Assembly: GCF_910592395.1 (NCBI RefSeq) | Contig: NC_088324.1 | Location: 5,236,953 to 5,300,952, forward strand | Direction of reading: 5' to 3' | DNA length: 64,000 nucleotides | From: Lineus longissimus | Taxonomy: Eukaryota; Nemertea; Pilidiophora; Heteronemertea; Lineidae | Part shown: positions 1 through 9,821 of the stretch, in pieces | Layout: each line of letters starts with the position of its first letter | How positions within the stretch are numbered: position 1 is the stretch's first letter | Position numbers and translations under genes: made by a program | Notes under the pieces: model-generated | Database searches by the model: none | Told to the model about the DNA's origin: nothing | What the model saw: the letters and a program-made list of their open reading frames with translations, nothing else

Positions 1-352
1 GTATTGTAGTGTATTGCCCAAATACCTATGATTCCAGCTATTGCTCCTTCAACTCAGCAGTATAGGGTGCAGATGCAGTACTAATACCATGCTAGTGGCT
101 CAAATATGACAATCATTTCAGTTCATGATATAGTTGCAATATGTCATGACAAGATGAAATCAACTTCATCTTTATGAGAAAAAGTAGTAAGTTTTCTAAA
201 ATCTATATTTGCTGTGAAAATATTCCAAGTCATTTTTAAATATTATATAAAACATAAATCCTTGTTTAACATCAATACCAGTATACACAATGTTATAAAT
301 GTACCTTTGATTTTGGTAATTGAATTTACTGTTATTTTATTCTCTTTTAAAG
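1..352. other. Non-coding sequence upstream of a coiled-coil exon
   Basis: I see no coding signal or clear repeat here. The AT-rich sequence ends in a pyrimidine-rich run and an AG just before position 353, so it reads as the 3' end of an intron whose 5' exons lie outside the window. Confidence 0.35.
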
Positions 353-840
353 CCTCGTTGACTGTGCTTGAAACAACACGGGAAGAAGAAGAAGTCCAAC
401 GCCTCTGCATTGAAGCCTCCAGTGGACATGTTGAGGACCTGTGGAAGTTTGAGGTAATGCCCATGGAAGAAGATGGTGCAGAACTTGAATCGCTGAGATC
501 GATGGCAAGACGAATAGAAAGAATTGGGAGGGGTAGAAAGAGGGAGAAGTCAGCAGTCAAAACGAGCAAGGCCCCCTCCCTGGTGAAGGCAGCAGAGGAG
601 AAAACTTGCGGACATTGTGCAAGGCAGCACAACATGATTGAGTCAGAAATACGCAACAATGAACTCAGGAGATGTGTTTTGGAACTCAAGATAGAAAAGT
701 TAAGGTTGGAAGTTGCGAAGTTGAAGAGAGAGAGAGTTGAGTTGAGAGCTGAGTTTGAACTGAACAGAGAAAGTGAGAGGAGTATAAATTTGCTAAAGGC
801 TTTTTTGGACTGTAGAGACTGTATAGAATTGTTATCTTAA
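353..840 (+). CDS. Last exon of an unidentified coiled-coil protein
   Basis: An open frame runs from a polypyrimidine-AG acceptor (AG at about 351-352) to a TAA at 838-840, giving about 162 residues. The start is set at the acceptor because the upstream in-frame stretch is AT-rich and low in complexity. The first part is acidic, a CGHC pair lies in the middle, and the last 70 residues are a heptad-like coiled coil with repeated K-L-R-L-E and L-K-R-E-R patterns. Myb/SANT- or MADF-type partner proteins of PIF/Harbinger transposons often end in such a coil, but no DNA-binding domain is visible in this exon. That assignment is therefore inference; an ordinary host coiled-coil protein is equally possible. 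Confidence 0.5.
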
Positions 841-892
841 ATTGTTATCTCATGAGACTGTATATGATATTTATTTTCATATTGTTAATATG

Positions 893-1480
893 TGACCCTC
901 CAGCACAAAACCGATCGGAAGTCGCACGGCCGTATTTTTAGCAATAGGCCCAAATGCATTCTTCATATGAAAATCATAAATTTTTAGATTTATGATTCAA
1001 ACACAGAAAAATCTCTAATGATCACTTCCCAGTGAATTTTTTTGTGAAACTCCTACCTAAAATGCTTCAAAACATGCTTTTATTGAGAGGGTGCTGCTAA
1101 ATCCACAAGAAAAGGGTCTTGAAAAAAAATGGAAAAAACAACCTATAAAACCATCTGCTGCCGCACGGCAGACAGGGATACCCCCACCATGTTTGATATC
1201 AATAGAAAGCTTGGGATTCCCTTGAGATGCATATTTAATTATGATATGCGTCATTACCCACATAAACCAATGAGAGGCCGCAATACAACCTCCACTTTAG
1301 TAAACAAAAAGTCTTTGTTGGTAGAATCAGGCTGAAAGGCCGCTTCTGATTGGTCAAAATCACTTCGCGCATGCCCAGTTCGAAATTTTCATCCACTTCC
1401 GTTTTTCAACATGGACAGAGAAATTGCAACTTTACGAGACAAGACCACTAATGAATATTCATATTCAGGTTGGAGGGTCG
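893..1480. mobile_element. Possible MITE-like repeat with short terminal inverted repeats
   Basis: Both ends carry an inverted GACCCTCCA-type motif: TGTGACCCTCCAGCAC near 891-906, and its complement as GGTTGGAGGGTCG at about 1470-1482. The interval has no plausible ORF. I could not define a target-site duplication, so the boundaries are approximate and the match could be chance. Confidence 0.3.
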
Positions 1481-1726
1481 AGGCCTATCAATTAGACGAG
1501 TGCATGTTTTTAACTCTCAAGTACATATTTGGAAAGGTATTGAAAAAATATTTGTTGTGGCAAGTCTACAGATATAAAGAAATTATTTGATGAAAAAATT
1601 AATTTCGAATTTTGCCAATTGGGTAATAGGGGGCGTGTTTTGAGTTTTTTCTGCCAGTTGGCTGAAAAGAGTGGAAATATCAATGTCTGTCTAATTTGTC
1701 GATTATCAAAAAATTTCACGTCTCAG

Positions 1727-2728
1727 CTGTTCAGTGACACTCGGCATTACTGGCGATGGAAGGAAAATGGCAGTTCACATTACATTCAAAACCCCCACGA
1801 GAGCTGCAATGGCGGAGATAGAGGCAAACCCCCCTGAGAATGTTCACGTAAGTGGGATGATTTTCTCAAGTATTGGCAGGCATGTAAAAACTTCTCTATC
1901 CACCGCCCCTCGTTTCTCTTTGCTCATACTTCTCGCTACCCTTCTCACGAGATGTGACCCCCCTCCCTACCGCGATAACCACATTCCTGAGGTAGCAAAT
2001 CATACAGCAGAGGTCTGATAATCATGCACGTCGTGCGGGCTGCGAAAAGATGTTTTCGGAAAACGTCATAAACGCAAGTTTATCAGTTGTCAATGATAAC
2101 CTGCACCCAAAATCATTTCACAGGCTCCAATGGAATGTTGAGATGACTGACAAGATTTTGCTCATGCACTGAAATGTGGCATAGCTTTTCAGCCATTATG
2201 ATTATCTTGCAGATTGCCCAGTCGCCAACAGGATGGTTAAGGGTCACTACAATGATAGAATACATCGACCAGGTACTCGAGCCATTCGTCGGCAAGGACA
2301 CAACCTATCTCCAACTCTGGGACCGTGCCAGGGTCCATCTCAATGAGGAAGTTGCTGTCCGAATCATCCAGCTTGGGGCACTAATTCAACTGATCCCAGC
2401 TAAATCTACGCCATTATTACAGCCTCTAGACCTCACAGTGATGGGCAGCTTCAAGACAAAACTTCGACATGTATGGAAAGCATGGAAGACGGCCCACACA
2501 CTGGCGGACGGTGCCTGCCCCCAAATTACCCTACTTGAGGTTACCAATCTGATTGGGAGGGCATGGGAAGAAGTTCCACAACACGTGATTTTCAATGGAT
2601 TTCGAGCGGCCAGTCTTGTGCAGGACGATGCAGCACAGGGGGAGGCTCTTGCAGACGCCGGAGAAGACGCCGAAGAGAATGATGGACTTCATTTCATTCC
2701 TGTAATGGAACAAGAGGAAGAAAACTAA
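1727..2728 (+). pseudogene. pogo/Tigger-type transposase, 3' part in two exons (copy 1)
   Basis: Two blocks match the catalytic DDE_1 domain of the second copy at 37.7-38.4 kb: 1727-1847 and 2213-2728. The first ends at a GTAAGT donor and the second starts after TTATCTTGCAG, and the frame joins in phase 0. Visible motifs are the glycine-rich GITGDGRKM strand, the second catalytic Asp in LWDRARVHL, and the third in TPLLQPLDLTVMGSFK. The tail is acidic and ends at a TAA, with AATAAA-like sequence about 15 bp later. An acceptor-like TCTCAG precedes 1727, but the exons for the DNA-binding domain and first catalytic Asp were not found upstream, so the gene is 5'-incomplete. These proteins cut and paste elements at TA sites. 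Confidence 0.75.
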
Positions 2729-5528
2729 ATGTCATTGGTGGAATAAAAAATACCCTATCGGTATTCTTGCTACAAAGTCGTCTTCGTTTTTTTGTGTCAC
2801 CCTTTGTAAAATCATCCACAACAAACCAGCGTGAGCCCTGCACTCTACCGATTCACCCATCACCATAGTGTCCAGCGACATCTGGCTATGCAACAGAACA
2901 CGACTAGGTCAGTGACCACAAGGCCTAGACGGCCAGTATGTTGGGTGAAGTCCCACCACAATAGGAATAGAAAGGTATTGACATGTAAATAATCGCTACT
3001 TCAAAATGACGCCTACCCACGGTAGGCCTTTATGTCCATCGTGGTCCCCAGAATGTACACTATACAATTGGACAGGCGGACCTCTCCGGCAAGAGGATCC
3101 AGTATACTATTTTACTATACATGCACATTGATACATGTAACTAGTGAGTTTGTGCATTGTGCATTCAAAGGGTTATCATCATTTAACTACATCTTGTAAC
3201 AGGACTTCAACCAAGGTAAAAGGTACTGTGGGTTGATTATAATTATTGCACATTGTTACATACTAGTAGTAGTACTAGTAGTATAGTAGTAAAGCATAAG
3301 TATTCATTAAATATTCATTGGTTGAAATGAAATTGTATGAGATTTTTTGATTTGGAATGTGACTAAGACAGTATAAGCCATCTCCGAAGTAACAAAGTGG
3401 GTAAAACAATGACAATAGTTAATGAGGGTTTCCAATTTGATGAAAAGTTCTGAGTATTATCTTGTTCATGTTATTAGCTTTTATGCAGTTTCTATTTGAT
3501 GTCAGTACTAAAGAACAAAGTTCATGGCAAGAACAAAATTCCTTTTGGAGTCATAAATGGCATATCAATCATCATGAAAAGTGAATAGTGCGGCTTGAAT
3601 ATACCGTCACATGCTTTTGAACTGAAATATTTAAGGGTGCAAAGTTGCTTATAATGTTAGAGTTTCAAATCTTCTTTATTGAAGCTTTTAAAGTGTTATA
3701 CATGTAAGGTAAGACATCTTTTGATAATAATTCAAGGTTGAAAAAAAATTATGAAGTCAAAGTTGAATTAATTTCAAGGTTGTATTTTGTTCACAGTTGG
3801 AAACATTTTGGTCTTGAAAAAATATTGTCCTTCTTGAACAGTAAAAATAAGGAAATTCTCTTCAAATGTAAATTGCCAACAACTGAAGTGGATTGCAGTG
3901 TTTTCGAACTACATACGTAGTTTTGGTGATCTTGCTTACTACATGTTACATGTATATTCAAATAAAAATATTGTTCTTAATTCAGTGTGGTTATATCTTA
4001 ATAATTGTAATCATAAGTGAACAGGCCATGCTGACAGCTGTTTGGGGAAGAGATGACAATGCCACTGAATGGGTCATCTTTTTTGCACAAGATACTAACT
4101 TATGAATTTTTTTGTAGAAATATTTCTCTGGGTATATACCAAGATTAGACCCAAAAAGTTGAGGAAACAAATTTGAATATTAATATTATTCACTGTGATG
4201 CTTCCTCAGAGGCGGTAGTTGGCATCAAAATTGGCAGAATTTTCCTGAAATTCTGGATTTTCACACTGCGCTCCATTTTACAAAATGCCACTCATTAGTA
4301 AAAGAAATTGAGGTGATGACCCATTCTGCTTTCTCTGAATAGCCCAAACATAGCCAAAGAAAAAAAAACAAAATATCAGACCCAATATTCTATCATCCAA
4401 AAATGTGTTAAAACACAATATTCGTGGTGGTGTCCTCTCCATAGACGATGTCAGACAATGTCAGAGCAGCCAAGTTGCCACTGTTGAACTCTCCACAAAA
4501 ACCTACAAAATGTAACTCAAACTACTACCAGTCAGGAGGTCCTCAGGAATAATAAAGAGTGGGTGAAGGATCATAATTTTTGTACTCTTGTAACACTGGA
4601 TGGATTTAAGGTCGTCACAATCCTACCAACATCCCTCATGACAAAATCAGTCCATGAAGACAGCCACTGACAGCAGGGTAAACCCGAAAATATGGACTGA
4701 TAAGGAAAAATAGACCTCAGCAATGTCTACAACTTGTTGGTCTTATCGACTCGAGGCCTAATCTCTGTATAACAAAGTCAAGACTATAAAAGACCTCAAT
4801 TCAATACATAACTTCTACCCACACCACCATCAAAGCTGACCATGACAGGAGGTTGACTTTTTGGTCAAATGCTGTGGGGCGTGGTCAACACGTCTATTCC
4901 CATTTCAAAGTGGCAACATTTATGCACGATCTTAGACTTTGGCAACAGAGTATCGTGTAATGTTAGTGAGAACTTGGGCATGGTAATCTGGCCATGCCCA
5001 TGCACTTCAACCAGGCATAAAATGCTTTGAAGCTACTTAATTTTCATGTCATGGTAAACTAATGTTGCCATTGAATTGAAAAAGCTTTTGTTTCGATAAG
5101 AAAGGAATGTCTTGGGCTCGCCCCGATTAAAACTATATTTGCAAACTGCAATATGATCAATCAAAGGCAGGCATGTTTATCGATCATGGACATCATGACG
5201 ACGAAGTCGAACGTGGCAGAACGTTGTTAGATTAGGGGCCTACCCACAAGTCTTTCTGTGAATAATTCAAAGGCATAGGCACAGGCCGTTCGACTTAAAG
5301 GTGAACTGTCAGTTTGCCAACAAAATAGCTATAATTGACTTTCTTTTGTATATAAGTTCCACTAGAATGCGTCCTTACCAGTTTTATGCATAAAAACAAT
5401 GCGCACAATGATTTATTAGGCCTTTTTTGTAAGTACCTCGCAAAACGCACTCGATCCAAGCTGCGAATCTATTAATAGCCCCGTGACGTCATTCCTAGAA
5501 CGAGTGCTGGGATCCACTTCGAACCAAG
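2729..5528. other. Intergenic sequence with the probable right end of pogo copy 1
   Basis: No convincing gene is present. At 3081-3104 the sequence AGAGGATCCAG followed by TA resembles the right terminal repeat of the intact pogo element at 38.85-38.87 kb (GAGGATATCCAG then TA), so it probably marks the end of copy 1. No matching left end was found in the window. A run of ACTAGT/TAGTAG simple sequence lies near 3265-3290. The rest is unremarkable AT-rich sequence. Confidence 0.4.
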
Positions 5529-5782
5529 ATGGCGACCAATGAGGAATATTCGAGTGATGAAAGCGACTTCAGCGAAGATTCTGACGACACTACACTAGGT
5601 TTCATTGATTATGGGGATGAAGATAACGAAGGAGATGGTGAAGAACAAGCAGAACCTATTCATTTTGGACCATATATGTTTGAGCCGCTAGTTGAGGCCG
5701 ATGAAGGCGCAGTCGAAGTGGACATGGCCGAAGATGCGGATGATCAGAGATGGCGACTGGACACTGATCGTTTGGGAGAATG
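5529..5782 (+). CDS. Acidic first exon of an unidentified protein
   Basis: The ATG at 5529 lies in a good context (CCAAGATGGCG), just downstream of a TGACGTCA-like CRE core at about 5484. The exon codes 84 residues, extremely rich in Asp and Glu, with a GPYMFEP motif around residue 47, and ends TG|GTATGC, a plausible donor that splits a Trp codon. Acidic leaders with a YxFEP-like motif occur in invertebrate proteins carrying a P2X7-C-terminal-like Cys-rich domain, whose next exon starts with Trp-Cys. I did not find that exon, so the assignment is speculative. The ORF can also read on to a stop at 5849, but the donor is the more likely end. Confidence 0.5.
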
Positions 5783-6317
5783 GTATGCCTATATTTTTAC
5801 ACGTAGCCAAGGCCAACAAGGTTTCCAGGGTGTCGGTGTGTCAAGTTAATTCGCCATAACCATGTTATCAAGGACGTGCAGTAGGGTTTCAAGCAATTTC
5901 ATGATTTAGCCTATAAGGCTGCGCCTACACACAATCAATGCATGACAATTGACATGCATACCCGGCCGGCCTTGCTAGGTCATGACAACACTGGACTTAG
6001 CATTTCCAACCATGGACTAAGGCAGCACACAGTTGAGCATGAATGACCAGTCCTCATCATGATCGATGCGAGGACCAAGGATGGTGTACTGTAGTGTTGG
6101 GCCAGAGATGAAGATTGAGGCGGAGGGTCAAGTCCGCCCCTCCATCATCAGGGTAGGTACTTCAAATTCCGTCAGTAGCGGCAGCACTGTTTTTATGCTT
6201 AGTTCTACTGTTACCGCTAGGTTCGCTGCGGTGCATTGTCACCCTCACAGTTTGCCTTATCCTGGATGTAAGAAGCGTTCTGATTGGCTGAAAACCATTT
6301 GTAAACAATTTTCGAAC
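5783..6317. other. Intron or intergenic sequence, possible promoter of the next gene
   Basis: No coding signal stands out. The last 60 bp before the ATG at 6318 include TTCTGATTGGCTG, a CCAAT-box-like inverted motif, and the start context AACATGGCGG is strong. Promoter function is inferred only. Confidence 0.3.
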
Positions 6318-6903
6318 ATGGCGGATCATTCTGAAACGAACTCGGTTGAAATTGGGTAAGTACTCACTTTGTTCTGATTCAAGCAACTAAGGTGACCTAA
6401 CCACAACCTTAACACCCACCTAAAGTGGTGTACGATGATATACGATGCTTTTATTAGGAAGAATATCCATTGTTTTCGAAGTATCCAAAGTTTCATCACC
6501 GTGCGTCCATGCCGAACGGTGCTACATGCATTTTTGTATACAGGAGTACAGGGGGGGCCCTGGAGGAATGGGGGCCGCCATCTTGGATTTGAGAGCAGCT
6601 GGAATCTTGATTCAGAATCGGGTGTAATCCTTCAAAATAAACACATCCTGATCACATATCAAGTATTGTAGATGTGTAATAATAATTTATTAATCCAATT
6701 ATCCCTTTAGTTTTTTATTAGGTGTTGTTATTATTCTGTCGCAAGACAGTTATGTTTGCGACTATGCGCACCTGGCGGCCGTGTGCATAACCATCATTAT
6801 ACAGGGCGTCTCATTAAAATGTGCCTGTATATTAGGTAAATGACTTGTACATCAGCTGCAGGTGGGCTGTTTCCTTTTAGGAATTACTGATGGTGTCTTC
6901 TAA

Positions 6904-7917
6904 GGGATCACGTCCAAAGTCCGCACGTGATATTCGCCGGCGAAATTCACCCTACAGTATTTCGCCTGCGAAATCTGTCCGAAAATCGACCGGCGAATGC
7001 GAGGCGAAAATATGAAATCGCCGGAATGTCAGATGCGAAATTCGCCCACAATCGCGCCAATTCTTCGATTTTGCCCCAAAAATCGCTCCAGGCGATAATG
7101 GAGCGATTTTACGAAATTGGTGGCTCTTGCATGCTTGTCCGATATTCGGAACGATTTTGCAACGACTTTCGTCTTGTTTTATTGGCGGAAAAGTGCAGTC
7201 ACGTAAACAAATCGGGTCATACTAAACAGCGTCCACCAGGTTTAAACACATACATACATTAAAACCATCAAAGTAAAATCTAATGGTCTTAAACGAAATA
7301 AGCATGAAATTTTTAGGAAATGTATTTTTTATGGTGTACGTATTACGTTTTGGCCACAAAATATTATTTTGATGACTTTATACCCGACTTTAAACCTGGT
7401 GAACGCTGGTGGGCGCTGGTAAGCGCTGGTGGACGCTGTTTAGGATAACCGGATACTACAACGATCTTGATTGGTTGGCTGAGACTCGGAAACATAAGCC
7501 TAACTATGATTAGCTGTATGATTCGGTACATTCCGCCACAATCCTTCGGAATACATACCATAATACTGAGAACCTCAAACCTCTGTGCCAAATTTGTGTA
7601 GCTCCTCGTGGATAGATGTGATGTATATGATTACTGCAGTCAGGTTGACCGGGAATTCCAGTTTGTGTTTTTGTTCGGTCTGCTATCAGCTGATGTCGGA
7701 ATAGGCATACTACAACACATATAGGCCTTTAATATTCGCTTCGTTCCGATGGTTGGTGAGAGCGAATTAGGCGCGATTATTATTTTCGCCTGCGATTTTT
7801 ATTCAGTCTGAATTTTCGCCTGATCATAATAGAATCGCCGAAGCAGGGAGCGATTTGGAGGCGAATGAATGTGGCGATATTCGACCATATTCGCGTGCGG
7901 ACTTTGGACGTGATCCC
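6904..7917. mobile_element. PIF/Harbinger-type MITE, 1,014 bp, with TAA target duplication
   Basis: The ends are perfect 24-bp inverted repeats (GGGATCACGTCCAAAGTCCG... at 6904-6927 and its complement at 7894-7917), flanked by TAA at 6901-6903 and 7918-7920. TWA duplications and GGG-starting termini are typical of PIF/Harbinger. No coding capacity is seen. Inside, CTAAACAGCGTCCACCAG at about 7222 is repeated inverted near 7426-7443, and the right copy follows several ~11-bp GCTGGTG-type tandem units (7393-7437). The ends are also rich in GCGAAA/TTCGCC words. It sits in the first intron of the transposase-like gene. Confidence 0.88.
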
Positions 7918-8709
7918 TAAGGGGCCTATTCATTTTTCCAGGTCTTCACTGTCCCTTTTCATGCAAAATTTCTATCACATCTGACGTCTAAATTATTTTA
8001 TTTCAGGTCTGAAGCCCGCCTCTCCCGGCGAGGGATGTTGGCCCTCGTGGAAGCTCGGTCAACAGTGAAGGCTTGTTGGGAGCACGTCACGCATAATTAC
8101 CAGGATATGCCATTTTCGACCTTCAATTCGAGTATCAAAAAGATTAAAGGCCAGAAAAGAACATTTTCAAGACGTTTATGTCAGGAAGAGATGGATCGCT
8201 ATCTCGACGAACCATATGACTGGCCTAAGAAGAGACGCTCTGTTATTAGTGCCAGCAGTTCTAGCAAACATCAGTGTCGAGACTGTGAAACAATACAGGA
8301 CGTAAATGTTAAGCTTGCCAAGGAGTGCAAAACTTTGGAGGAAACTTGTAATGCCGTTAGGACTGAAATTAGTAGGGTTGCCACTGATGCAAAAAAACAG
8401 AAAAAGTTAACACCACCTGTTGTAAATCAGATGAAAAAGCGGAAAAACAAGAAGATAAAAGAACTTAGAGTTAACATAACTGGGCTGAATAAGTCTTTGA
8501 ATCAGGGGCCAAGAACTGGTACTAACATTGTTTCAAAGAAGAGAAAGAACATCAGGTCTTATAGGTTTAAGACGTGTAAAGGATGCGATTCAAATGAAAT
8601 GGCCAGGGCCATTGTGCTCACCTCATGTGGAGGAAAGATGGATAAAGAGCATGGTCTTGTGTCATGTAGTGTTAGGTTTGATGTAGGTCCAAGCAATTAC
8701 AATTTCCCC

Positions 8710-9461
8710 AAAATGGCCAATTTACAGTACATTCGACCTCTGTGACCTTGAAAAGTAGGTCAAATCAAAGAAGACCCGGGTGACACATTGAATGGTTGTT
8801 AGAATTAGATGTACCTATGATATAAAATTGGTGCCAATCGGGCAAGTCATTACTAGGAATAATGGCATTTTGAAGAATTTAGGATTTGGCCCCCTCCCTG
8901 GAGGCCAAACGGCAAATCAGATCGCACCAAACTTCGGTACCTGAGATCACCTGACCAAGGGGTACATGTGTACTTAATTTGTGATCAATAGTCATTGCAG
9001 TTAAGAAACGTGCCATAGTTACGGCCTGACGGCCAATTTACGCCATTTGACCTCTGTGACCTTGACAAGAAGGTCAAATTAAAAACCTGTGTGACATATA
9101 CTGTATGGTGGTTAGATGTACCCATGATATCAAATTGGTGGCAATCGGGCAAGAAGTTAAGGAATAATCACATTTTTAAGGTTTTTGGATTTTGCCCCCT
9201 GGTGGTCAAGTGGTGAATCATATTAGACCAAACTTCGGTCCCTGAGATCACCTGACTAAGGGGTAAATGTGTACCAAATTTGGTATCAATAGTCATTGCA
9301 GTTTAGAAACGTGCCATCATTACATCCTAACGGCTAATTTACACCATTTGACCTCTGTGACCTTGAAAAGGAGGTCAAATCAAAAACCCGGAGGATATAT
9401 GATGCACCTTTGCTAGAAGTACCTACCATATTTACGAAACGTGCCCTGCTAACGGACGACG

Positions 9462-9557
<96 letters not shown>

Positions 9558-9612
9558 AGACGACGGACGCCACGGTATGGGATAAGCTCACCTCTGCTAA
9601 GAGGTGAGCTAA
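8710..9612. mobile_element. Helitron/HINE-like non-autonomous element inserted in a coding exon
   Basis: The body has about 300-bp direct repeats that start with TTGACCTCTGTGACCTTGA at about 8735, 9047 and 9348. These are followed by a long (GAC)n tract and a perfect 11-bp stem with a GCTA loop (9585-9610). The hairpin overlaps and is followed by CTAA. Central tandem repeats, a microsatellite and a 3' hairpin ending CTRR match the plan of Helentron-associated elements (pearl-type in bivalves). The 5' end is not sharply defined. The element separates two coding blocks of the transposase-like gene, so it landed in that gene. Confidence 0.65.
9462..9557. repeat. (GAC)n microsatellite, about 32 units
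   Basis: An uninterrupted GAC/ACG run lies inside the Helitron-like element, with degenerate units on either side. Open frames across it in several phases encode only poly-Arg or poly-Ser and are artefacts of the repeat. Confidence 0.97.
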
Positions 9613-9821
9613 AAAGGATATGCTGCGACTTCTGAATCAAACGATCGAGAATTTTAAAGGAACTATTTCTTTTCTTGAGAATGAGAACCAAAAACTCAAA
9701 GAAGAACTAGAAAGTGCCCTATCAGACATTGTCGTTACAAAAAATGATGGAAAGACTTACTCTAATGAAATGAGGGAAGTGCTTTATCAATGCCTAGCAA
9801 ATAATGTTGCCGTAGAAAAGA

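Noticed and set aside
243-689. Minus-strand ORF opposite the coiled-coil exon
   Set aside because: It is the antisense shadow of a better-supported plus-strand exon and has no motif.
1-1726. Left terminal repeat of pogo copy 1
   Set aside because: I looked for TACTGGATCCTC-like sequence upstream of the transposase block and did not find it; the left end is lost or outside the window.
9334-9691. Open frames on both strands encoding poly-Arg or poly-Ser
   Set aside because: They are products of the (GAC)n tract, open in several frames at once; no gene is implied.
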